Below, in pieces: positions 17,843 to 26,800 of a DNA stretch of 64,000 nt. This stretch comes from Polaribacter sp. IC073 (GTDB lineage Bacteria; Bacteroidota; Bacteroidia; Flavobacteriales; Flavobacteriaceae). Position 1 is the first letter of the stretch. Every line of letters begins with the position of its first letter. The position numbers were made by a program, and so were the translations under genes. The DNA is taken from NCBI RefSeq assembly GCF_007997075.1, contig NZ_VORS01000007.1, positions 124,001 through 188,000 of the forward strand, written 5' to 3'. The notes beneath the pieces are model-generated. The model saw nothing but the letters and a program-made list of their open reading frames with translations, was not told the DNA's origin and searched no databases.

Positions 17843-20800
17843 TTAAATTGATACTTTAATATGATTCACTTTATTCGACCTTTTAAAGAACTCATTACTT
17901 GTTGGTATATCTAACGCTAGTGTTTCAAAAATTGTAGAAGTTGCATCATTAAAAAACACTTCTACTTTGTTTGTAGCCCTTTTAGAATACACAATTGGCA
18001 CTTGGCAATAGGTAAAACTTAGCTCGTCTTTTTTAATTGGAAGTATTTTTGGTTCTCCTAAAACATCTACATAATGAAAGGTTTTTGCTTCTTTTAGAAA
18101 CTCTGTTTGCTTTAATAAACGCGGGTTAAATACAATCTTTCCTTCACTTACAAAAACACCTAATTCTCCAAACCTGCTTAAAATATCTTCTTTTACTTGC
18201 CCTGTCATTCCTGGTTGTTGCGCACCTTTTCCTGCCGGCGTATGAGAATATGCATCTGTTGGAAAAGCACCGTATAATCTTGGCGATTTATGTACACCAA
18301 TTCCTGCGTGTATTTCATAATAATGATCTAAAAGTCTGCCAATAACCGCTTCACTTTCTCCTTTTTTCACAGCCAACAAACAGTTTTCTTGAACCGACAC
18401 CAATAACTTAGAAACCATGTGCCAATAAATAGAACCTAAACCTTCATAGCCAAAGAAAGTTCCCGAACGACCTGTAAACGATTTATGATCGAAAATTTCT
18501 TCAAAAATTGCTAAAACGGCTGTCTCATCACTCTTAATTAATGCTCCGTATTTTTCTTTAGAAAGGTTTTTTAACGCTGCTTTTAAACTAGCTGCATTGT
18601 TAAAATTTCCGTTGAAGTGATAATTTCCTAAAACATCTTGCTCTATAACTTCTCTATTTCCTTCTTGTATTAAAGTTGCTAATAATATTGAATTTTCAAC
18701 TTTATCTTTAGCAATATTATTCTTCTTTGTAAATCTTGGTAATTCTTTATTCGGATATAAAATATAACTGTATTGGTCTGCTCTAAAAAGTGCGCTATTC
18801 TTTAAACCATCTAGTAAAGCCAAAGCCTCTTTTGGCTCTAAATAACCAGCACTTAGCACAGCAACCTGCCCTTCTAACATTTCTGATAAGTAAGACACAG
18901 AAACCTCATTTGTACCGTTAATCGTCATTAAATTATACGCATGATACATGTTATCTGAGCGTTTGTTTGCTTTAATAGCATGTTCTAAATATGCTTTTGT
19001 AGTTGCTAAAAAATGTAACAAGGCTGTTTTTGAGATTGTTTTTTTATGAGTTGAAAATCCGTTTTTATAAATTTCGGCTCTATAAATACTTGCTGGAATT
19101 CCTAAACCGTCTAAAACCACTTTTCGTTCTTTATCTGTAAAACTTCTAGATAAAATATGCTTGTTATTCTCTAATGTTGAAACAACTTCATTAAAAAACT
19201 CTTTTAATTCTGATGAGATTTCAATTTCTGAAATGGTCGCATCTTCAACTAAATTCTCATAAAATTTAATAAATCTTCTTAAATAATATAAGGTGACCAT
19301 AGAAACACCATTGCCAACTAACGCGTTGTTTGCATCATTCCATTCTGGTCTTTGTGTGTTTAGCCAAATACCGGCTTCAGGTATAAAGTTTGCTACTTTT
19401 GCCAACACGGTAACTAATAATTTTTCTATTAAATTTACTTTATAAATTCCGTTATTTTTTGCTTCCATTAAAGCTCCATCAGCTCCTAAAACTGCTCTTT
19501 TACCATCAATTTCAGCATTTAATTTGTAATCAAAATCTATGGTATCTTTCGGGTTTTTAAGAATATCTTGATACGATTTTATCTTATAAGGAACATTCGC
19601 ATAGACAAAAATGTCTTCTGTAAATAATTTTGCTAATTTATTCGGATAATGCTTTTCTGCAAATTCTAAAAACTTCAACAAATAAATAATTTGATGATCT
19701 CCCCAATACCCAATATAAGACCATGGATCATTTTCTTCTATAACCTCCCAATCGAAACCATCTTTTGTAACTCTATAAGGATTGTAACCTTCAAAAGTTG
19801 TTGCGTTTAAGAATTTATGAATCATGTTTTCTATAAATTCTGGATATGAATGAGCCAAAGCTTCCCAATTCTGGAAAATATCTCGCCAATTTCCTTCGTA
19901 ATCTAGCACTTTAGAACCATCTATTTCATTTTTAGTGTTGATTGAAAACTTGTTCCAAGGTCTACTCGGATCACCATGTCTTCTACTAAATTTTAATGGT
20001 AAGTATTCTAAACACAATCTTTTAAAATCTTTATCTCTGCTAGAATATGCTAATTTCTTAATATCATTTAAATTAAAAACAGTAGCTAAATCTTTTAAAA
20101 TTGCTGTATTAGATTCATATACTGCTGAATTCGCTTTCGATAAATATTTTGTGAAATCTTCTTTTTCAATCGTGTAATTATCATCAAAAACACCGCCCCT
20201 CATTATATTAAAAAGTGTGTTTGAAAAATGTCTTGTATTTACTAAATTATCTTCTGTAAGTTGTATACCATCTGCAGAAGCTGTTAATTTTATTAAGTTT
20301 TTTGTTCCTAAATCAATATCGTTATTTAATAATTCTTCAATATTTTTGTTTGAAGTAATCAGATCGGATACTTCTGTTATTTGCGTAATAGACTGATTTA
20401 CGTTTGCTATTTGTCTCCAGTATTTTTCTGAATTAGCCGCTAACGTAAAGTTAAAACTTGTTAAGTACGCTCCTTTTTCTGCTTTTACATCTACTTCTTC
20501 TTCTAAAGAAATACCTCTTCTAAAATTATTTATTTGCAGCGACGATAGTAAATAAGTAGCATTTTCAATCCCTAAACACCATACAATATTTGCTTTTAGA
20601 GCTTCACTAGGTGTTGCTTTATCCACAATAATAGCACTTAATGCATAAATACCTAAACCTGCATCTTTTTCTAATTCACATTTTTTATAAGCATCTGCTA
20701 AATTACTAATATTTGCCTGTAATTCAGACCCTATACCATAAGGTATAATATCTTCAAAACCATCTAAAGCTTCTATAGAAAGTACTTCTGATGAATTGTT

Positions 20801-21292
20801 TAAGAGCGTTGCTTTTCTAACAAAACCAAATTTATCACTAGAATTCCATTCATATTTAAAAGTAACTTCTAAATCATTATTTATTTCTTCAAATACAATC
20901 TTATTTCCATAAATATTTTTATAGATATTTCTTGTAATGCTATAAATACCTGCTTGTCTATCTGAAAAAGGTTCCCATAATTTTATTTCATTATTCTTCT
21001 GAATTCTAAAAATGGATTTACAACCGGTAGTTTCTGCCAAAGCAGTAATTTTATCGTCTGTATAGTAAGGAAATAAGGCATATTGCGCATTTATTCTTCC
21101 AGCAGTTAAACCTCCGTTACTAGAAACAAACATCCAATGGTTTGAATCTGAGACAATGGTCATAAAAAACGGACGCATCGTATGCGTGTTAGATATCTTA
21201 TAAAAAGATTCATTGTCTATTTTTACGAATTCGCCATTATTAGCAACTTGAGATTTATCTAGGATGTTTTTTTCTGAGGAAACAGTATTCAT
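17843..21292 (-). CDS. GH149-type beta-1,3-oligoglucan phosphorylase
   Basis: A 1149-residue cytosolic enzyme without a signal peptide, of the inverting phosphorylase superfamily related to GH94. The length and layout match GH149, whose members convert beta-1,3-gluco-oligosaccharides plus phosphate to glucose-1-phosphate. Visible features are an N-terminal sandwich (WMFVSSNGGLTAGRIN), a linker, and a large helical barrel with RPWNKFSI, NWRDIFQNWEALAHSYP, DDPWSYIGYWGDHQ-like residues 520-533 (ENDPWSYIGYWGDHQ), and LNTQRPEWNDANNALVGNG. Asp653 in the last motif is the candidate general acid. GGVF, GFFGYEGLGSIYWHMVSKL-type residues and KEDILSRFGELGVFV occur near the end. It is the only cytosolic catabolic enzyme of the locus. 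No GH3 is present. Confidence 0.85.
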   Translation of the reverse strand: MNTVSSEKNILDKSQVANNGEFVKIDNESFYKISNTHTMRPFFMTIVSDSNHWMFVSSNGGLTAGRINAQYALFPYYTDDKITALAETTGCKSIFRIQKNNEIKLWEPFSDRQAGIYSITRNIYKNIYGNKIVFEEINNDLEVTFKYEWNSSDKFGFVRKATLLNNSSEVLSIEALDGFEDIIPYGIGSELQANISNLADAYKKCELEKDAGLGIYALSAIIVDKATPSEALKANIVWCLGIENATYLLSSLQINNFRRGISLEEEVDVKAEKGAYLTSFNFTLAANSEKYWRQIANVNQSITQITEVSDLITSNKNIEELLNNDIDLGTKNLIKLTASADGIQLTEDNLVNTRHFSNTLFNIMRGGVFDDNYTIEKEDFTKYLSKANSAVYESNTAILKDLATVFNLNDIKKLAYSSRDKDFKRLCLEYLPLKFSRRHGDPSRPWNKFSINTKNEIDGSKVLDYEGNWRDIFQNWEALAHSYPEFIENMIHKFLNATTFEGYNPYRVTKDGFDWEVIEENDPWSYIGYWGDHQIIYLLKFLEFAEKHYPNKLAKLFTEDIFVYANVPYKIKSYQDILKNPKDTIDFDYKLNAEIDGKRAVLGADGALMEAKNNGIYKVNLIEKLLVTVLAKVANFIPEAGIWLNTQRPEWNDANNALVGNGVSMVTLYYLRRFIKFYENLVEDATISEIEISSELKEFFNEVVSTLENNKHILSRSFTDKERKVVLDGLGIPASIYRAEIYKNGFSTHKKTISKTALLHFLATTKAYLEHAIKANKRSDNMYHAYNLMTINGTNEVSVSYLSEMLEGQVAVLSAGYLEPKEALALLDGLKNSALFRADQYSYILYPNKELPRFTKKNNIAKDKVENSILLATLIQEGNREVIEQDVLGNYHFNGNFNNAASLKAALKNLSKEKYGALIKSDETAVLAIFEEIFDHKSFTGRSGTFFGYEGLGSIYWHMVSKLLVSVQENCLLAVKKGESEAVIGRLLDHYYEIHAGIGVHKSPRLYGAFPTDAYSHTPAGKGAQQPGMTGQVKEDILSRFGELGVFVSEGKIVFNPRLLKQTEFLKEAKTFHYVDVLGEPKILPIKKDELSFTYCQVPIVYSKRATNKVEVFFNDATSTIFETLALDIPTSNEFFKRSNKVNHIKVSI

Positions 21293-21423
21293 TTAATTTG
21301 AAATTTAACGGGTGATATTCTTTTTCAAGAGAGAATTTGCTTCAAAAAAAAGCAAAAAATAATTCAGCAACTTTTAAAAAAGTTGAATTTATATTTAAAT
21401 ATATTTTAGATTGGGAGGTATTA

Positions 21424-21456
21424 AAAAGGTCGAATATTTAATTTACTCGACCTTTT
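21424..21456 (-). terminator. Terminator after the GH16 gene
   Basis: AAAAGGTCGA (21424-21433) pairs perfectly with TCGACCTTTT (21447-21456) around a 13-base loop. It lies 16 bases beyond the GH16 stop and separates the susC-GH16 unit from the phosphorylase unit. About 130 bases then remain for a phosphorylase promoter. Confidence 0.8.
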
Positions 21457-21472
21457 CATAAAATATTATCGA

Positions 21473-23188
21473 CTATTGAAAAACTTTTATATAATCAATT
21501 TCCATCATATCTTCTGTAAATGCAGGGTCAACTGTACCACCTAAAGTACCCCCCATAGCTACATTTAAGATAAAAAAGAAATCTGCGTTAAAAGGTAAGG
21601 TAGCATCATTTGGTAAAGTATGATATACTTCATTATCAATCGCAAATTTAATTTCTGCTGCAGACCATTCTACCGAATAATTATGAAATTCTGTTGTAGA
21701 AGTTGTTAATTCTTTAGATTGAGATGGACCGCCGCCACCAAAGTTACCCGGATAATGAAGTGTACTAAATACGGTATTCTTGTCATCTCCTCTTTGCTCT
21801 AAAATATCAATTTCACCAGAAGCTGGCCAACTAACTTGGCTAAAATTTGCTCCTAACATCCATAATGCAGGCCAAGTACCTTGGGATGCTGGTAATTTTG
21901 CTCTTATCTCAAACCTACCATAAGTAAACTCTCTTAATCCTTCAGATTTTAATCTGGCTGATGTATAACTAGAACCATTTGCTTTGGCTTTAATTTTTAA
22001 GCTTCCCCCTTCTACAATTACATTTTCTGCATTATTTGTATAGGTTTGAAGTTCTCCATTCCCCCAACCACCTGCACCTAAATCATAGGTCCAGTTTGCT
22101 GCATTTGGTGCACCATCTGTGTTAAAATTATCTTCCCAAACTAAATTTGTAAAAGCAGTATTTAAAGCATTGTCTGCTGGTTTTACTGATGTAAATTTCA
22201 AATACCAAACTAAATTAGGGTCTGCAGCGTCTAACGTTCTAACATGCATTTCTGTTTCTGAAATCTCTAAAATTTCGTAAGTTGTTGAACTTACATAATA
22301 TCCCATAAACCCATTATTTGTAAAGTTTAAAACAGTTCCTCTAGGAGTAAAAGCTGGATCTTGTACCTGTGACCAATCTTCTGAAGTAGGAGAAAGAGAC
22401 ACGGTACTTTGTGCTGATGCATCAAAATCGAAGCATTCATCTCCGTTTGCACCAGAACCACCTACTACGGTTTGATGTGCTGCGTTTCCGTTAAAAAATG
22501 TTTGCCCTTTATTATCTAGTACATAGGTTAAGCTTCCGTCTGCATTTTTTGTAAAAGTCAATTCATCATCAGTAAAACAATCATTTGCCGTACCTGCTGG
22601 TGCTGCAAAAAATGCTGGAAAATAATATTGTGTAGGACTTCCATTAATTTGAATATCAAAAGCTAAAGATGGCCCCACACCTAACGCTCCAGTTTGATTT
22701 TTAGCTATATACCACGTTTTAGAAACGGGTGCAGCAACGCCTATGATATCATTTCCGTCACTGTCTTGTGTAATCGGCGCACTTGATAAAAATGATTCTG
22801 CTTCTACATCTGAAAAAGAGCTAAAAACTTCCACCTCTAAAGTTTTACTCGAAGAAACACCTCCATTACCATTGGCTTTTATAGTTATCTGGTATCTATT
22901 TACACCAACTTTAGTAAACCTTTTTGTAGTCATACCAGAAGGAGCAGTCTCTGGAATATCATTAAAATAATATACATAAGAACTTGAATTGTCTGCTGTT
23001 GTTGTAAAGTTTACAAAACCAGAACCGTCTCCGAATGGATTGTTTTCATCTGCTCCAACAATTTCTACACTTACATTAATATTTGAGGGTGCTACAATCT
23101 GGCCGAATTCGTACTCATTTTCTTGACAACCGAAAAAGGTAATTACCAATGAAAAGAATAGTGTATAAATATTTTTGAGTTTTTTCAT
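21473..23188 (-). CDS. GH16 endo-beta-1,3-glucanase (laminarinase) lipoprotein
   Basis: A 571-residue surface lipoprotein (VITFFGC, Cys21). Residues about 30-125 look like a PKD/Ig-like domain, and about 130-340 form a strand-rich domain with EDWSQVQDPAF. The GH16 catalytic domain is at about 345-571. It holds LVWEDNFNTDG, WTYDLGAGGWGNGELQTY, FEIRAKLP..GTWPALWML and the active-site motif WPASGEIDILEQRG with nucleophile Glu459 and acid/base Glu464. HNYSVEW and FILNVAMGG follow. This is the typical laminarinase subgroup. It is the last gene of the susCD unit, as expected for the enzyme that makes the first cut at the cell surface. Confidence 0.95.
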   Translation of the reverse strand: MKKLKNIYTLFFSLVITFFGCQENEYEFGQIVAPSNINVSVEIVGADENNPFGDGSGFVNFTTTADNSSSYVYYFNDIPETAPSGMTTKRFTKVGVNRYQITIKANGNGGVSSSKTLEVEVFSSFSDVEAESFLSSAPITQDSDGNDIIGVAAPVSKTWYIAKNQTGALGVGPSLAFDIQINGSPTQYYFPAFFAAPAGTANDCFTDDELTFTKNADGSLTYVLDNKGQTFFNGNAAHQTVVGGSGANGDECFDFDASAQSTVSLSPTSEDWSQVQDPAFTPRGTVLNFTNNGFMGYYVSSTTYEILEISETEMHVRTLDAADPNLVWYLKFTSVKPADNALNTAFTNLVWEDNFNTDGAPNAANWTYDLGAGGWGNGELQTYTNNAENVIVEGGSLKIKAKANGSSYTSARLKSEGLREFTYGRFEIRAKLPASQGTWPALWMLGANFSQVSWPASGEIDILEQRGDDKNTVFSTLHYPGNFGGGGPSQSKELTTSTTEFHNYSVEWSAAEIKFAIDNEVYHTLPNDATLPFNADFFFILNVAMGGTLGGTVDPAFTEDMMEIDYIKVFQ

Positions 23189-23240
23189 TTTACTTTATTT
23201 TTTGAAAATTATTTTTTTTTATCTAGAAAATGTTTTGAAT

Positions 23241-24083
23241 TTAATTACTAGATAATGAAACATCATCTATATTCACAACTCCTGTTTCTGCACCTAAATC
23301 AAAAAGAACTCTGGCGTCTGTTGCTCCAAAATTATCTGAAGATAATGAGATCGTATATGTTGTTCTTGTTGCCGTAATATTTACAGGTTTCGAATCGCTA
23401 GAAAAATCACCTCCGCTTAAACCTATTCCTGCAATGATAGATCTTTCACCCTCTGACCACGCATCAAAAGTTAACGTGTATGAGCTTCCTTGAATGATTT
23501 CTAATTTTTGACTAAGATTTACATCATACGAATTACCAGCGGCAGTAACATCTACAGAATAATAAGTATTATCTCCATTAGTTACAACTGGCGCAGGTGC
23601 ATTATCATCTACACCTATAAGCCACGAATCGTTACCGTTTTCGAAATTACCATTAGTTACAATATTTCCTGTGCCTATTATTAACGATACATTATCGATA
23701 TTTACCAAACCTGTTTCTGCTCCTAAATCAAAAAGAACTCTAGCATCTGCTGCTCCAAAATTAGTAGAAGATAGTATAAGGGAATATGTTGTTCTTGTTG
23801 CGGTAATATTTACAGGCTTTGAGTCGTTAGAAAAGTCGCCTCCACTTAAACCAATTCCTGCAATTATTGATCTATTTGCATCTGACCAAGCATCAAAAGT
23901 TAACGTGTATGTTTTTCCTTGAAGAATCTCTAATTTCTGACTTACATTCACATCATACGAATTACCAGCAGCAGTAACATCTGCAGAATAATACGTATTC
24001 CCTCCGTTTGTTACAACTGACACAGGAGCGTTATTATCCACTCCAACAATCCAAGAATCACTTCCATTTTCAAAATCGCCATT
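23241..24083. repeat. Tandem duplication of a coding module
   Basis: Two in-frame copies of about 420 bases, roughly 23241-23666 and 23667-24083, encode nearly identical 140-residue modules and are also similar at DNA level. Silent differences are scattered through both, so the duplication is not brand new. Confidence 0.8.
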
Positions 24084-25229
24084 TATTAATAAACCATCGT
24101 CAAATGATGAAACTGTACTTGCCTTATAAAAATAAAAATTAGCGATATATACAATACCTGCAAGTCCATCAGAATCTATTAAAATCTGTGTTATTTTATT
24201 TTTATTTGCAAGATTCCCTCCATCAAAAACCGCCATATCAATCTCTATACTTTGCCAAGAACCGCCAGCAGTTGTACCTAATGAAGCAACAGCTTCTCCT
24301 GAATCTACTGTGTTTACAATTTTAATAGACAATTCATTGGTAGTTTCTGTTGGTACCCAATAATCGATATGTAATTTCTCCATAGAAGAAATATCGATAC
24401 CGTTATCATAATTAGTAACCATTCCTAAGAAGTCTAAATTTGATAATTTCCATACATTATTGTTTTCAATCGTAGTCGCATCAAAACCAGTTAAAGACCA
24501 ACTTGTAGGCAATTCATTTAAAGTAACATTTGTGTAAGCATCACTAAAAATAGAAATTACATCTGCAGCGTCTCTTTTAGGAGGCGTTGGTGCAGCTTTT
24601 AAAGGTGCTAATATTTCAGTAACTTCAAAATTAACCGTGTATTCTGCAGTTGCTATAGCGCCACCTTTTGCAACTACTTTTATATCATAAGTGCCTGCTT
24701 CTTTGTATTGATATTTTAAAACTTCACCAATATTTACTGTTGCTACAGGTTGCGATACATCTGCCTCACCAGAATAAAAATCGTACATAGCAGCAAAATC
24801 TGCTGTTGCTTTTATATTTAATTGCTTAGATACCGAAGCATCATTAGCTACAGTAACCATTAAGTTTTGTGGTGCCTGAAAAGAAACAACTAAAGGTTGA
24901 ATAAATTCAGCTGTTTTACCTACTGAATTGTATGCAACAACTTTTACATCATAATTCCCTTCTGCATACGTATGCACTGTCTTTTTTCCTTGCTCTAATT
25001 TTACGGATGTTGCTGTTGCATCCCCATAATAAACATCAAAAGAAGTTGCGCCCTCTGCGGTTGGTGTAATCGTTACAACCCCAGTATTATCTTGCGAAAT
25101 GTTATAGGTCGCTGCAATATTTGTTGGTACAGGAATGTTGTCTAAAAAATCTAGATTTTCACTTTCTGTACAAGCACTCACAAAAATTAATAGGATGATT
25201 GCTTTGTAAATCGTTTTTAAATATTTCAT
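23241..25229 (-). CDS. SusE/SusF-position surface glycan-binding lipoprotein with duplicated C-terminal module
   Basis: A 662-residue non-catalytic lipoprotein (LLIFVSAC, Cys20) encoded directly after susD. Two PKD/Ig-like domains (about residues 30-115 and 117-205, each ending YDVKVVA or YDIKVVA) come first. A module at about 218-370 (DVISIFSDAYT..LHIDYWVP..VYIANFYFY) follows and is homologous to modules of the T9SS protein at 10182-12083. Two tandem copies of a 140-residue CBM4_9-like sandwich finish the protein (380-520 and 521-662), each with NGDFENG or NGNFENG, YTLTFDAWS and ARVLFDLGAETG. It should hold laminarin at the surface for GH16 and SusCD. Glycan binding is inferred from position and folds. 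Confidence 0.85.
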   Translation of the reverse strand: MKYLKTIYKAIILLIFVSACTESENLDFLDNIPVPTNIAATYNISQDNTGVVTITPTAEGATSFDVYYGDATATSVKLEQGKKTVHTYAEGNYDVKVVAYNSVGKTAEFIQPLVVSFQAPQNLMVTVANDASVSKQLNIKATADFAAMYDFYSGEADVSQPVATVNIGEVLKYQYKEAGTYDIKVVAKGGAIATAEYTVNFEVTEILAPLKAAPTPPKRDAADVISIFSDAYTNVTLNELPTSWSLTGFDATTIENNNVWKLSNLDFLGMVTNYDNGIDISSMEKLHIDYWVPTETTNELSIKIVNTVDSGEAVASLGTTAGGSWQSIEIDMAVFDGGNLANKNKITQILIDSDGLAGIVYIANFYFYKASTVSSFDDGLLINGDFENGSDSWIVGVDNNAPVSVVTNGGNTYYSADVTAAGNSYDVNVSQKLEILQGKTYTLTFDAWSDANRSIIAGIGLSGGDFSNDSKPVNITATRTTYSLILSSTNFGAADARVLFDLGAETGLVNIDNVSLIIGTGNIVTNGNFENGNDSWLIGVDDNAPAPVVTNGDNTYYSVDVTAAGNSYDVNLSQKLEIIQGSSYTLTFDAWSEGERSIIAGIGLSGGDFSSDSKPVNITATRTTYTISLSSDNFGATDARVLFDLGAETGVVNIDDVSLSSN

Positions 25230-25247
25230 ATCTATATATTAATATGT

Positions 25248-26789
25248 TTAATTTGTATAGCCTTTATTCTGAGTCCATTTTCCTTGTGAAAATTGTATTT
25301 CTTCTATCGGAATTGGAAAGAGCTCATTTTTATTCGTTGAAAATCCAGGTATTTGAGTTCCTCGGCCGGTTCTTACCAAGTCAAAAAATTGATGTCCTTC
25401 TCCTACCAACTCTACTCTTCTCTCTTGATAAATTGCATCTGTTAGAGCTGTTCCGCCAGTAGTAATTTCATTATTTGTGTTTCCAAATGCTCTTGCTCTC
25501 ACTCTATTTAAATACAATCTTGCTTTTGTATCATTAGGCGTCGATTTTCTATTGTTAGCTTCCGAAGCCATTAATAAAACATCTGCGAAACGAATTGCTC
25601 TATAGTTATTAGGATTTGTTAAATTTAAATCTCCTGCTGCATTTGCACTTCTAACTCTAGGTATGTATTTTTTATTAAAAAAACCAGTATGCTCATATCC
25701 TAAAGTATATCTAGGAAAATCATCATCGTTATTTGGATCACTGTCTGCTAATAATTCTTGTTTTCTAACTTCAACAAAAGCATCTATGTCTAATATTGCA
25801 ACTTCTTTTCGGTTGTCTCCTGCTTCAAACTGATCTACCATTTCTTGAGTTGGTACATTAAAACTAAAGCCATAAGTATAAGGCTCATGTTCTCCAGAAG
25901 TAAAACGTACTCCTTGAAAACCAACAGCGACATTTCCTTCACTACACTGTAAACAATCGAAACTTGCGCCTTCTACATCTGTGTATTGCACTTCGAAAAC
26001 TGCCCCAACACCATTCTCTCCTGCAGCTTCGAAAATTTTATTGTAATCTGTTTCTAACATATAAGGCCCTTTTGTAATTACATCTTCTAAAACTGCTGCT
26101 GCTTCTGTAAATTTATCTTGATATAAATACACTTTACCTAACAAAGCTTCTGCAGATCCTTTTGTAGCTCGACCAACTTGCGGAGTTGTATACGATAAAT
26201 TAGAAACTGCATATTTTAAATCTGCCTCTATGAATGCATATACTTCTGCTTTGGGAGATCTTGGAATTGTTTTCTCATCACCAACACCAAAACGACCTTC
26301 TGCCTTAATAGGAATTGCACCAAACCATTTTACCAATTCAAAATTGTAATATGCTCTTAAAAAACGCGCTTCACCAATGATAATTTCTTTACCAATAAAA
26401 TCTGTTTTATCTTGAAACTCTATAATGTAAGCGGCTCTATTTACACCACCAAACATCAAACTCCAAAGGCTTTGTAATTCTGAATTTACAGGACTGTGAA
26501 TCATGTCATCAACTTGCTGATAACCCGGAACATTTGTTGCCGTTTCACCACCACATAATGTGTTATTAGAAGCTATTTCTCCCATTAATACATTAATATA
26601 TGTAGATTGTAAAGGATCATAAGCTGCTACTAATGCACTGTAATAATCTGCTTCTGAATTAAAAAAGGATTCAGAATCTTCTGCATACACCTTTGTATTG
26701 TCTAAATAATCATCTGAACAACCGTTTACAATAAATAAACTTGCAATGATGATAATACTTGTTGCTATATTTTTTGTTCTATTTTTCAT
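25248..26789 (-). CDS. SusD/RagB-family glycan-binding outer-membrane lipoprotein
   Basis: Surface partner of the SusC porin, the lid of the glycan importer. The 513 residues start with a lipoprotein signal (ASLFIVNGC, Cys24) and the typical first mature segment SDDYLDNTKVYAEDSESFFNSEADYYSALVAAYDPL. TPR-like helices with RAYYNFELVKWFGAIP, KGSAEALLGKVYLYQDKFTEAAAVLEDVI and the C-terminal signature NNYRAIRFADVLLMASEA..RVRARAFG..QERRVELVGEGHQFFDLVR follow. It is 11 bases from susC and 18 from the surface-binding lipoprotein gene. In this locus it should bind laminarin oligosaccharides. Confidence 0.95.
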   Translation of the reverse strand: MKNRTKNIATSIIIIASLFIVNGCSDDYLDNTKVYAEDSESFFNSEADYYSALVAAYDPLQSTYINVLMGEIASNNTLCGGETATNVPGYQQVDDMIHSPVNSELQSLWSLMFGGVNRAAYIIEFQDKTDFIGKEIIIGEARFLRAYYNFELVKWFGAIPIKAEGRFGVGDEKTIPRSPKAEVYAFIEADLKYAVSNLSYTTPQVGRATKGSAEALLGKVYLYQDKFTEAAAVLEDVITKGPYMLETDYNKIFEAAGENGVGAVFEVQYTDVEGASFDCLQCSEGNVAVGFQGVRFTSGEHEPYTYGFSFNVPTQEMVDQFEAGDNRKEVAILDIDAFVEVRKQELLADSDPNNDDDFPRYTLGYEHTGFFNKKYIPRVRSANAAGDLNLTNPNNYRAIRFADVLLMASEANNRKSTPNDTKARLYLNRVRARAFGNTNNEITTGGTALTDAIYQERRVELVGEGHQFFDLVRTGRGTQIPGFSTNKNELFPIPIEEIQFSQGKWTQNKGYTN

Positions 26790-26800
26790 TACTTGCTTTT

